A stretch of 64,000 nucleotides of DNA from positions 4,898,001 to 4,962,000 of the forward strand of contig JAGYVD010000001.1 of assembly GCA_021209875.1 (NCBI GenBank), read 5' to 3'. Positions within the stretch are counted from its first letter, which is position 1, and each line of letters begins with the position of its first letter. Positions 27,562 through 39,299 of this stretch are shown here, one piece after another. The translations under genes were made by a program, and so were the position numbers. Source of the DNA: Rosellinia necatrix. Its lineage: Eukaryota; Ascomycota; Sordariomycetes; Xylariales; Xylariaceae. Below the pieces are notes generated by a model. It had not been told where the DNA came from. It saw only the letters and a program-made list of their open reading frames with translations, and made no database searches.

Positions 27562-30500
27562 CTAGTTTTTTTTTTTTTAGTTGTAGTTTTTTATTTATAT
27601 GTTGTTTTCTGCCTATATATAGTTGCCTGCATATATATAGTTGCCTGTTTATATATAGTTGCCTCTTTATATAAAATCTTTTGCTTATACACAGCTTTTA
27701 ATTTATGCCCGCCTTATATAACTGCTGCCCGATATTTAAACCTAGGCCTAAAGTTGCTAACATGCTTTCTACTGTTTAAATATATATATAGCCCTACTTA
27801 CAGCTAATTTTTTGTTCTGTTATTCCGTCTGTTTTATATATATATATATATATATATAATACCTTTTTTTTTATATAGTATAAATGCTAACTTTTAAAAA
27901 CTATAATATTAATAATAATAACAATAATAATATCTGCTGCTGCTTCTGCTGCTGCTACTGCCGCTTTTGCGCTGCTTGCCTGCTTTTGCTTTTATTTTAC
28001 ACTTTTTTTAATAAAAAATGTTTTATAGTTTATAAACTTTATTTATATAAAAAAAAACGGCTAAATAAAAGTTTACTGCTTTTTTATAAAAACTTAGGCC
28101 TGCTAAGCTTTAATATAATTTTTGTGTATTAATATATATAATCTTTCTTTAAATAAATAATTATTTATATATATATATATTTTTTAATAAGTTTTATATA
28201 TAACAAAATATTAAAAATATTATTGCTAATATTTTTTTATAATATTTTGTTTTAAATAGCAGCTTTAAACGTTTTTATAAACGTTTAAACTAAGTTAATT
28301 CATTATAAAAACTATTTTTAAGCTTTTTAATTTAAAGCTAAAAATTTAATGTTTAAAATATATATAAATAAACTATATAATAACTGCTGCTATAATTAAA
28401 AAGTTTTATTTAGTTTATATTATTAAATCTTTTGTTTTTAAAAACGCTTATATTTTTATATTTAATGTTTATATAAAATATAATATTTTAACCGTAGTTA
28501 AAAAAAAAAGTTTAATAAATTTATTTTTTGCTTTTTTATATTTTACTTTTTTATATATAAATAATATAAAATAAAAATATAATCTATATAAATATAAAAA
28601 TAAAAATATAGCTTATATATAGTTTTTTTTTTATATGTAAAAAAAAAAATTAATTATTATATATAAAGTAAAAATACAAAGCTTAAAATCTATTATATTA
28701 ATCTATTTATAAACTATAAACTTTTAAAGTTTGCTAGCTTTAATTAAAAATTAAACTTAAAACATATAACAGCTAACTATTATATATATTATTATTATAT
28801 TATTAAAGCTTATTTTTAAAAAGTTAAGCTTTTAATAATAATTATATATTTTTTATATAAATAAAATAAAGTTTAAGCTATTATTATATAAAAAAAAGAA
28901 AAATATTTAAAAATATTTTAAAAAAAATAACAAAATCTAAAATCTATAATATTTTTTATAAACTTTAAACTTTGTAAGCTTTAACTAAAAATTAAACCTA
29001 GGTTATATAATAATTAAATATAATATATATTATTATTATATTATTAAAACCTGTTTTCTTAAAACGTTAGATTGTTAGTTATATTTATATTTTTATTATA
29101 TAATAAAATAAAATTTATATTATTATTATATAAAAAATAACATCTGTTATTATATAAACCCTGCTTTTTATTATTTTTGTTTTTAGTTTATTTTATATAC
29201 GTTTTAACTTTCATAGTTAGTTTATTTATAAATACTAGGTTTTTAAAGCTTAGTTTAGCTTTTATTTAATAAATACATCTGCTAAATTATTAGCACTATT
29301 AATCTATTATATTTTAAAAAAAAAAATTTTATATAATTTTTAAAACAATATAATATTTATTATTAAACGTTTTTTTATATTATATCCAGCTTAACTAAAC
29401 AGTTATATAATAATTTTAAATTTAAATATAAAACTGCTAGAACTAAAAAAACGTTTAAAATAGCTAAAATCTTTTAAATTGTTGTATATAAAGTTATCGC
29501 ACTATTAAATCTATTAACTATGCTTTACAACTTATTTATTAAAACATTTTAAATAATTCTTTTATATTTATTAAAGTTTTAACATATAATATTTCTAATT
29601 ATTTTAAAACTTAATTTTTTTATATAATGTTTTATTGCTAATATAATAAAAAGTCTAAGCTAAAAACTTATATTAATATTATTTATAAAAATCTATTAAT
29701 AAAAATAAACAGTTTATATATATTAAGTTTAATAATATAAAAATTAAACTTTGTTTAAAATTATTTATTTATTATTAAATTTTTAGTTTACGTTTTTATC
29801 TTATTTAAAACTAAATTAATTATTTAAACAGTTATTAATAAATTATATAAAACTTTTAGTTAATATATACTATTAATATAAACTTTTTAGCCTGCTATAA
29901 AATATAGTTTTAAATAGTTTTATTATATAAAAGTTAACTTAAGCTAATTATTTGCTTTATTTTTTTATATAATAATATAATTTAGCCGTTATTAAATTTA
30001 ATTAAATATTTTAATTAAAATATTTTTTTAATTTTGTGTGAAAGTTAGCTTGCTTCAGCTTATATTTTTTTTAAAAAAGTTTAATATAATAAAGCTAAAT
30101 ATATTGTTTATTTATAAGCTTGTAATATTAAAGTTTTTAGTTGTTTTATTATATATAATAAATATAAATTATATATAAATATAAATATATTTAATTTTTT
30201 AATTATCTTAATAATCAATTTTAAATTAGTATAGCTTTAATTTTATTAGTTTATATAACAGTTATATAATTTTTAAAATTATTTTTTTAAAATACTTTAG
30301 CTTAAGTTTGCTAAATAGTTATGCAAAAAAAATTTTTGCTAGCTTGTTTTTTAATGATATATACGCTTATATAATTTTTAAAGTTTGTTTAAAAGATTAT
30401 AATTATAAATTAACAAAAGTTTAAATATTAGCTGCAGTTTTTAGCTTATTTATTAAATCATTAAAAATTCTATAAATATTTTTTTTTCAGCGTTATTATA

Positions 30501-33194
30501 ATTTTATATAATAAGTTTTAATTTTTATATAGTTAGGTTGTTTTTTTTTTTTATATAAACCTGGACTTAAAAATTTAAGCTTTGCCGTGCTTAAATTTAA
30601 CATATTTAATAAACAAAATATTTTTTATAATAACATTATTAATTTTAATTATGTTTAATTTTTAAATAATATTTTTAATATAATAATTATATTGTTTTTT
30701 AAAGCTTTATTATTAAAATATATACCTGTTATTTTTTGCTGTTATAAAATATTATTTAGCTTTTATATAAATATAATTTATATATTAGCATTTATAATAG
30801 CATTTTTTTTAATCTGTTATATTTTTATATAATAAATAATTAAACAGTTTAAAATATTTTTATTTATTAATTTATTATTTATTTATTATATAATAATATA
30901 GTTTAATTTAAATATTTTAAAATTATATCAAGCTATTAATTAAATTAACAACTATATTAGATCTTTTAATTAATTAAATCTTATATAGCTTTTACTAACT
31001 TTTTTTTTTTTTTTATATTAAAACTTTGCTTTTTAAAAATAGCAAAATATATTATATATAACTAAGCTATTATATTTATTAATCGCCTGGTTAATTTTAA
31101 CTTTAGCCCGTTTTTTATGTAATATTTTTATAGCTTTTTTTATTATTTCTGCTTTTTATATAATATTTAAAAAAAAAAAATTTTAGTTAATTTTAAAATA
31201 TGCTTTAAATATTAATAAAATAAACATTTATCTTTTTAAACCTGCTGTATTATTTAAAGCTTTAATTATTATTTATAAAATTAATTCTTGTTTTATATAA
31301 TATTTAATTTCTGCCTTTAATATATTATATATATAGCAAAATAATTTATATATTTATTTAATTTTATTTATTATTTAATAAACTTTAATAAATATTACAT
31401 AATATTATATATTAATTATTTTAGCTTAGGTTTAATTTTTTTAATAAAAATTTATATTTAAATCATCTATAATATAATTAAAAGTTTTTAATATATATTT
31501 ATTTAATATTTATATAATACTTTTTAAATATTACATATAAACATAAATTTTAAAAATATTATAGCTTAAAATAATATCGCAGTATTAATAATATAAAACA
31601 TTTGTTTATTATTTATTTATATAGCATTAATTATAACTTTATAGTTAACATTACAGTAGTTTTTAATTAAAAATTTAAAACGTTTTAAGATTTAATTATA
31701 TAACTAGCAATAATAATAAAACTTTTAAATTTTTTTTAAATTAAATAGTTTATATTATATTTTATATAATTTAACAGCTTATATAATCTTTTTATATAAA
31801 AATATTTAAAACAGCAATATAAATATTTTAGTTTTATTTTAATAAAATATATTCTAGCTTTTAAAAGCTTGTATTAAAAATAAATATTTTTATTTATATA
31901 TAATAAATATAATTTTTCTGTTTTATTATATAATAATATTTTTATATTATTAAAATAAGCTTATAAACAGTCCATGTTTTTTAAAAATAACATATTTATT
32001 AAAAAGTATATTTTTATTTTATATGTTTTAAAAAAATAAGTTAAAAACATATTTATTATAATTAAATTAAACATTATATATATATATAGTAATTATTTAA
32101 AAATTTATAAAAATAATATATAATAAAATTTTTATAAACTAATTAAAAGTTTAATCTATATTTTATAAATATTATATGCTTGTTTATCAAATTAAAAATA
32201 TATTTATATTTAATTATTAATTATATAAATAATCTGTTAGTTTTTTTAAAGTTTAAAACGTACATTAAATATTAGTTTTAATTATAACATATTAAATAAT
32301 ATCTCAGGCTATAAAATACCTATATTATTTATATTTATATAAAGCTATTAATTTAAAATAAGCAAATTAGATATTCATATAAGCATTAATATAAATATAA
32401 ACAAAAAACGTTTTAGTTTATTTAATATATATTATTTTTATTTAATTTATGTAAGCTTAACTGCTTATATAAAACTGTTGTTATTATTAAATCGTACGCT
32501 TTTTTTGCTTAATATATGAAGCAGCTTTTATTAAATCAGCTTATAAAATTAATTCTATATTTTATACGTTTATAATTTAAAGTTTTTAAGATATAATTTT
32601 TATAATAACTAGCTAGTTATATTTAAATATTTATATTTTAAAATATAATAAGCTGCTTATATATTAAACATAATTAAAGTCGCAGTTATAACATTAAGCT
32701 TATATTTTCAATAATATATATTAACAGCATTTTATATAATATATTTGTTAATTTTATAGTTTATTATAATTTTGTTGTATTATTTAATATTATTATATAT
32801 AATAAAAGTTTTTTTTATTATACGATTATTTTAAAATTATTATAAAAATACGTTAAAAATAAATAAACAAGTTTTAATAATAAATTAATAAACAAATTTT
32901 AAAAGTTTATTTATATATTGTTCAGTTTTTATATAATAAATAGTTTTATATAATTATATCTTATTATTTTTAATATTTAATTTTTATATTATAACTGTAA
33001 AATATAATAAAACCTATAAAAATATAAATATTTAAAATTAATTTTTTAAGCTTTTATTATATAAAAATAACTTCTTTATTTAAAACAAAATCTTTAAAAC
33101 ACAATATAAAAACTTATTAAAGCTTATAAAACCTTAAGCATACTCTGTTTTTATTTTTGCTAATCTATAATTATATCCCGCAACTATTAATTAA

Positions 33195-33509
33195 TATTAA
33201 ATAAACTTTATATATATAATATATATACTGTTTATATATAAAACAAAATACAACCTTTTGTTATATAATATTTATTATACTTAATAATTCTATTTAAATA
33301 ACTATTATATATAGCATTATTTTAAATTATTTATATAAAAATTCTACTAACGTACAACCTACTAAAATAACAGCCATAATATAGCCTGTTTTACATACAA
33401 AACATACACACTATATATATATATATAACATATACACTATATGCTTATATAAAACATATGCATGTACAACAGCTATAAGTAACTATAACCAATTGCTATA
33501 GTTTTAATA
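33195..33509 (-). repeat. Family 3 5' LTR of full copy
   Basis: 315 bp, reverse complement of 22115-22427. The element interior next to it also matches the interior next to 22427. Confidence 0.85.
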
Positions 33510-34678
33510 ACAACAGTTCTTTTTTAATTAAAATATTTTATATTATTTTTATTTAAAAGAATTTTAAAAAAAAATATAACGCTGGTTATGAAATTTTAAC
33601 GCGCTATATAAGTTTAAGTTATATGTAATAATTAACTTTGTAAAATTTAACTTTAAAAAAAAAACGTGTGCGTTTTTTTATATAGCATATATGCTATATA
33701 TATAGCTTAGGTTTTTTTAAAAACAGTGTTTTAAATATTAATTAAATCTTTATAATGAAATTTTTTTTTTTTTAAAATTAGTACGTTTTTTAACTTATTT
33801 ATTTAAATAGTTTGTAATTAGTTTAAAAAAAGCTTAATAAACGGCTATTTATTTTTTAAAAGCTGCTTGTTTTATTTTATATATTTTTAATTTCAAGTTT
33901 TTTTTAAAAAAACTTTTGTAATGTTTTAATAACTCGTTTATTTAACTGTTTAAACGTTTTTTAAAAGTTTAATTTAAATTTATATTTAATTAATTTTTTG
34001 TTTAACAGCCCTGCTTTTTAATTAATTTTTAATCCTTATAAAATAAATAAACTTTTTATAATTAAATATTATAATAAAACACGCGTTTATATCATTAAGT
34101 TTAATATATTAAACTTATAAATAGTTTATAATTATAAAAGTTTTTATTATGAATTTTATAGTTAACTTCTGCAGCTATAAAATAATATAAATAATATATA
34201 ATAAGGTATAGTTTTTTTTTTTTTTTAGCTAGCTTAAATATTTTTGTAAAACTATTTTAAATAGTTTATTTTATAAAAGTTTTTAATTAAAATTAAAATA
34301 AGCTAATATAAGTTTGTTTATAAAAACGTTTTTAAATATTTTAAAATTTATATTTTTATAAATTTTTAATTTAAAAAACATTTTTTTTATTAGTGCTATT
34401 AATACTATTAATTTTTTTAATAATTATTTATAAAGTTTTTATAAAAGTTTATAAACTTTAAAATTTTTGTATATTTTTAAATTTTATAAAACGTTTTTAT
34501 TTATAAATTATATATTATTTTTAAAGTTTATATTAACTTTTTTATTTATTTTATAATAAATTTTAAATATTTTTTATAAAAACTTTAAATTTGCTTTTAT
34601 TAACATTTAAATAAAAGTCAGTGTTTATAAAACAGCTTAAAACTTATTAAATTTTATACTAATAGTTTATTTAAAAGT

Positions 34679-34933
34679 GATAAGTCTGGTCAGGGGTATG
34701 AAGCTGTAAATAGCTGTATTTTGCTGTAGGCTGGTCTAGTTTGTGGTGTTGTATGTAGGTTGTGATGAAGATGGTGGAATTCTAGGTGCAGTCCTAGAAT
34801 TCCACCTACTAGTACAGGTAGGTGGGTGGGCCTAGCCCAAGTGGGCTAGCCCAGGTGGCCTGGGCCACCTTATCTAATCTTACAGTGGGGCAACTGGTGG
34901 TGCCAAGCCTGGCACCCCTTGCCTACTCTAACA
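34679..34933. mobile_element. Small GC-rich hairpin element (MITE-like), inserted in family 1 copy
   Basis: 255 bp of roughly balanced GC with no RIP signature in the middle of AT-rich DNA. Comparison with the empty site in the intact family 1 copy (about 6430) shows a duplication AAAAGT/AAAAGC at its borders (34673-34678, 34934-34939). Inside are strong palindromes: GTGGAATTCTAGG facing CCTAGAATTCCAC, GGGCTAGCCC and GGTGGCCTGGGCCACC. The termini (GATAAGTC..., ...TCTAACA) are only weakly inverted. No coding frame. Class unknown. Confidence 0.7.
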
Positions 34934-35185
34934 AAAAGCTTAAAAAAATATAAACATGTTATTAATATATATAATATAAAAATAATTTAAAAAGTTTTAA
35001 AACATATTCTTAAAATAATATTAAAACGTTATAAAAGTTTTATACAAGTTAAAAAATATTACTTGCTTTTTAAATAATTTAAACTTAATTCTAAAAACTA
35101 TGTTTTGTTTTATTTTATTTTTATTTTTATTTTATAAAAAGCTAACTTAATATTTAACTTAATAAATTATTTAGCTTATAAAAAC

Positions 35186-35621
35186 TGACACAGTCGGGAA
35201 TGTTGCACCAGTCACAAATAAGAAGTCAAGGCTTCAGCAATAAGTGATGTATTGTACGAAAAATCTACAGATGAAAAAGGAAAGAGTAAGTGGGAGGAAT
35301 TAGCCCACTAGAATTCTGGCTAAGTGCAGGTGTGTGGGGTGGGTCCAGTCTGTGCGCTACAGCTGGTCTGTGCGCCCCAGTTGGCAACAGGTGTACGGAT
35401 ACTGGTCCGTGCCACATGCCCGATTGGCCAACCAGTTATCCGTAACTGGGAAGAGGGGGGGCTCCTTATCTAGCTAGCGCAGCTAGCTAGATAAGGATTG
35501 TGTAGCTTAGATAAGGTAACCTAGCCTAAAAGGCTTCTGGTCCCTGCGGGACCAGAAGCCTCCATCGAATCTACATCACACTTTACAGACTTAACCACAC
35601 TACCCCTAGTAATCTTTACTA
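35186..35621. mobile_element. GC-rich hairpin insert, 436 bp, class unknown
   Basis: An unmutated insert relative to the empty site in the intact family 1 copy (about 6180). Borders AAAAC (35181-35185) and GAAAC (35622-35626) fit a 5-bp duplication with one G-to-A change. The start TGACACAG and end CTTTACTA could be the TG...CA ends of a short LTR, but no partner LTR is present. It contains two near-perfect hairpins: CCTTATCTAGCTAGC facing GCTAGCTAGATAAGG over a 3-base loop, and GGCTTCTGGTCCC facing GGGACCAGAAGCC. No coding frame. Confidence 0.65.
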
Positions 35622-37718
35622 GAAACATTTAAAACGTTTTTTAAATTAAAAAAAAAACTATTAAATTTTTTATTATAATGTTATTAAATGTTTTATAGTT
35701 ATAATAAAAACAAAATTTTTATTAAGCTTGCATATAAAAATATTAATATATTTATTTATAAGATGTTGATATATATATATAGATTTTATTTAATAATTTA
35801 ATAAAAGCTTTTTAAAAACCTAAAAGTTTATTATTTAATATAACCTATAAAAAGCAATTATAAAACGAGTTTTTATATTTTTATATATTTATATTTAAAT
35901 ATATTTTATAATCTGCTTTTAAATGATTAAAAAATAAAACTTATATTTTATATTTATTAAATAAATTAGTTTATTTTTTAGATTATTTAAAAGCTTTTTA
36001 TTATTATATTTAAAACTTTTAAATTAAAAACTTAGTTTATTTTACTAATTATTATAAAAAAACTTTAAATAGCTTTTCTTTAAACTTTTTAATTTTATAT
36101 ATATTTTTTATTTTTTAATAAAAAACAATATTAATTATAACCATAGTTTAAACTGTTTTAATAGTTTTTATTTAATTTTATATTTGTTTTCATAATTATT
36201 ATATAGTTTATTTTTTTTATATTTATATAATATTTATAAATAATATATATTATTTTTTCAATTTTCTTTACTAAATTTTTTAATATTAAACAATATCCTA
36301 ATTTTTTATTATACATATATATATATTTATTTATATTTACATTTAAATAAGCTATTTTATCTATTTTTTAAAAGCTGTTTATAAACTTTTTTTTAACAGC
36401 TTGCTTAAAAAACTATTTGTTCATTTTATATATAATAACTTATATTTTTAATAATATTTTTGTTAATAGCAGCATAATATTTATATTTATAATTAATTAC
36501 AACTTTTAATGTTATATTTTTATATAAATATATTAATTATAATAAACAAGCTGTTTATAAAATGTTCAATTATAGTTTCTTTTTTAAAAAATTAACATTA
36601 ATTTTTAAAACTCTTTTTTTTACAAGTTATTTATTTTTTAATTTTTTTTTGTTGCTTATTTTTAGCGTTTTTTTATTTTTATATTATTTATATAAATATT
36701 TAGCCTGCTTACCAGCTTTATAAACCATAATTTAATAAAATAGCGTGGTTTTTATATTATTAGCAATTTCTTTTGGTTTTTTATAGCGCTTTTTTTATAA
36801 CTTAAATAGTTTTAGTTTTATTTAAAAGTATTTATAAATAATAAGTTTAAAAAACAATTTTTAATTATTTTAATATTTTTTTTAATTTACTACTGGACTT
36901 TTATGAATTAAAATAATTTTATGGTTGTTTTAACTGCTATTTTTATTATAATAATTTAATAGTTCTTTTAGTTTACTTATTATTTTTCAAATTTAATAAA
37001 AATAATTTTAATAATTATTTAATAATTATATGTTTATAAAAACTTTTTAAACTTATTATTTATAGCTTTCAAAAAAATAATAATTTTATATTATTAGTTT
37101 AGCTTATTTTATTTAATTTTAATAATAATTGTTTAAATTAAAAAAATAATAAAAAATATTAATTAGCTTTTTAATAAAACATGCGCTGTTTATAAATAAA
37201 AATATAGTTTTATTTAAATTATTATAAATAATTTTAACATGTTATAAAATAATTTAATAATAATTTATATCTTATTTTAAGCTTTTTATAAATGTTATAT
37301 TATTTTAATTTATTTTTATTTATAAATTTTTTTTTGTTTATAGTTTATATAATATAACCCTTTTTATATAGTTTATTTAAAACAGTTTTTATAAACTTTT
37401 AAATTAAACTATACATATATATTTAAACTTTTTATAATCAAGTTTAAAAAACTTAGCGTTGCTTAATAAACAAATATTAAATAATATTCAAAATTAATAT
37501 ATTAATTTTTTAAAAGTTATTTTAAACTACTTATATATAATTTTAATATATTTTTATTAATAAAACGTTATTTTTGTTTTAAATATCTTAAATTATTAAT
37601 ACCATATTTTATAGCTTATATTAAAATAAATTTTATTTAATTAATTAAAAACAGCTTATAAAACAGTTTTAATATGTTTGTTATATATTTATTAAAAGCT
37701 TTAAAAAGCTAGAAAATA

Positions 37719-38222
37719 TATAATAAGCTGCATTTAAATTATCTTTATTAAAATAATAAAAGTTATAAATAATACATATATAGCTTATAAAACATAGTTT
37801 TATAAAGCTAGTTAGTCCTAGTTATATTAGTCCAAGTTTAATAATTAATTTATAAATTATTTAATAATTGTTTAAAATAAGAGTATATAACAGTTTGCCT
37901 ATATTTATAATAGCTGCAATAGCGGCAGTTGGAGCAGAGCCCAACTATATCTATGTATTAGGAAAAAAAACTAAAGTTGAGAAAAAAAGAGAACTATATA
38001 CAGGGCCGACGGCCAGAATTCCTACTTGTATATACCACTGGCCATTCATTATATGACTGGCCTACCGCATTTACCACCTTGTACTTGTACCCACTTAGCC
38101 GGGGAACCAATCAGGGGCCGCCAGGCCACTTATTTGTCCAGCCAATCAGGGCCATTATGGCTGTAGGTCATGATAATATTAGCCTGTGCGCTAATACTTC
38201 TTTATAAGCACTGCTTATGATA
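37719..38222 (-). repeat. Family 1 5' LTR (minus copy), interrupted by a family 2 solo LTR
   Basis: Reading in reverse it starts near 38222 (GCTTATGATA on the plus strand) and ends near 37719. A 275-bp insertion (37906-38180 including duplication) splits it, and about 30 bp are missing near 37740 compared with other copies. Confidence 0.8.
37906..38175 (-). mobile_element. Family 2 solo LTR nested in a family 1 LTR
   Basis: 270 bp; reverse complement of the LTRs at 13571-13848 and 20020-20298. Flanked by ATATT on both sides (37901-37905, 38176-38180). It keeps far more C and G than the two LTRs of the complete element, so it suffered little RIP and is probably a late arrival. It accounts for two short apparent frames here (62 and 76 codons), which are not genes. 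Confidence 0.88.
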
Positions 38223-38517
38223 TTTTTATATAAAATATTTTATATATTTAAATAAAAATTATTAATTTAAAATATATTTAAAATTATAGTTAATTTATTT
38301 ATAACTTTAATTATTAATAGTTAAATTTAAAATTTTTTAAATTTTATTAATTATTTTATTATTTTTAAAACTTTAATTAATATTAAAAATAATATATTAT
38401 ATAATAATAATATTATTAAAAAATATATATATATAATTTTTAATTAAATTTATAATATTTTTAATTTTTAATATTATTTATACTATAATAAATCTATTAA
38501 ATAAAATAATTCAATAT

Positions 38518-38776
38518 TATCATGGGCAGTGCTCATAAGGAAGTATTAGCACACAGGCTAATACAGGCAAACTATTATATATTTTTATCCTGAACAATTG
38601 TTAAACAGCTTATAAATTAACTATTAAACCTGGACTAATATAACTAAAACTGACCAGCTTTATAAAACTATATCTTATAAGCTATGCATATACTGTTTAT
38701 AACTTCTGCTATTTAGCTAGAAAATAAACTTTATTTACTACCCTGATAAATATACCTTTAGGCATAGCCTATTATA
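38518..38776 (+). mobile_element. Family 1 solo LTR
   Basis: 259 bp, starting TATCATGGGCAGTGC and ending GCCTATTATA, with perfect flanking duplication AATAT (38513-38517, 38777-38781). A solo LTR with intact duplication is what recombination between two LTRs of one element leaves. It is less RIP-mutated than the other copies. Confidence 0.9.
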
Positions 38777-39088
38777 AATATATTAATTAAATTAAAATAA
38801 AAGATAAAAAATTAAATTTAATTTTTTAAATAATATTAAAAATATATTAAAAATTTTATTTATTTTATAACTTTATTTAATAATAAAACTAATATTTTTA
38901 AATCTTATATTTATAAAAAATTAAATATTAATTTAATTTATAATTTTAATTCACTAGTTTTAATAATAAATAATTAAATTATATAGGTTTTAAAATTTTT
39001 ATTAATTAATATAATAATATAATTATTATAATAATTTTAAATAATATATATATATTTATTTATAATTAATATAATAATTAATATATAT

Positions 39089-39287
39089 GAGAGGTGCATC
39101 ATAAGGGATGTAAAATATATATTATAAAAGATTAAGGACTAGCAAATCTAGGCCAGGCTAAAGTTCTACCTAGGTGTGGGCCAGGGCCCACATACATGGG
39201 GCTAGGCCCAATTAGGTTGTGCGTGTGGCCACGGGCCACAGCACCCCAAGCGAGGGGCTTATGTAAGCGCTCCCTCTATGCGCGTGT
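39089..39287. mobile_element. GC-rich 199-bp insert with 12-bp flanking repeats
   Basis: A GC-normal block in AT-rich surroundings flanked by the identical 12-mer ATTAATATATAT (39077-39088 and 39288-39299). It contains GGGCCAGGGCCC, TGGGGCTAGGCCCA and GTGGCCACGGGCCAC palindromes. Weak end inversion (GAGAGGTGC / GAGGGAGCGC). The long duplication would suit a SINE-like or target-primed insert, but the 12-mer is low-complexity and may be chance. Confidence 0.5.
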
Positions 39288-39299
39288 ATTAATATATAT

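Larger units (their letters stand above)
27245..33509 (-). mobile_element. Family 3 LTR retrotransposon, full-length copy (6.27 kb), RIP-destroyed
   Basis: LTRs 27245-27561 (3') and 33195-33509 (5') in reverse orientation, with plus-strand ends TGTTGAATAGG and GTTTTAATA. Flanks ATAAC (27240-27244) and ACAAC (33510-33514) differ by one C/T, as expected after RIP. The interior has no surviving frame; the superfamily is not readable. It sits inside the minus-strand family 1 copy, 1,948 bp from the deleted relative. Confidence 0.85.
20423..38222 (-). mobile_element. Family 1 LTR retrotransposon, minus strand, split by five nested insertions
   Basis: The LTRs are 20423-20680 (3') and 37719-38222 (5', interrupted). 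Internal DNA next to each aligns in reverse with the intact copy at 3862-11244: 20681-20815 with 10860-10986, 22000-22109 with about 9530-9640, 25550-25880 with about 8950-9260, and both sides of 34679-34933 with about 6370-6480. Subtracting the five inserts and their duplications (3,177 + 6,270 + 261 + 441 + 275 bp) from 17,800 leaves 7,376 bp, against 7,383 in the intact copy. No target duplication was found (TAAAC left, TTTTT right). Confidence 0.85.
1..39084. other. RIP-type AT-rich isochore built of dead transposons
   Basis: Sequence is overwhelmingly A+T, with TpA everywhere and CpA/TpG nearly absent, and no open frame of useful size except two simple-repeat artefacts. This is the signature of repeat-induced point mutation (C to T at CpA in duplicated DNA, known in Pezizomycotina). 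Several LTR retrotransposons, solo LTRs and small inserts can still be delimited within it. GC content returns abruptly near 39.4 kb, where single-copy genes begin. Confidence 0.93.

Noticed and set aside
27884..28132. 82-codon plus-strand frame resembling the one above
   Set aside because: Inverted copy of the same microsatellite region in the full family 3 element; not a gene.
37868..38207. Two overlapping short frames
   Set aside because: They lie in and across the border of the family 2 solo LTR, which explains their higher GC and lack of stops.
1..39084. Mitochondrial DNA or centromere core as explanation of the AT-rich block
   Set aside because: No mitochondrial gene was seen, and the block is made of recognisable nested LTR elements with transition-type damage. 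A pericentromeric location is still possible but cannot be shown from this window.
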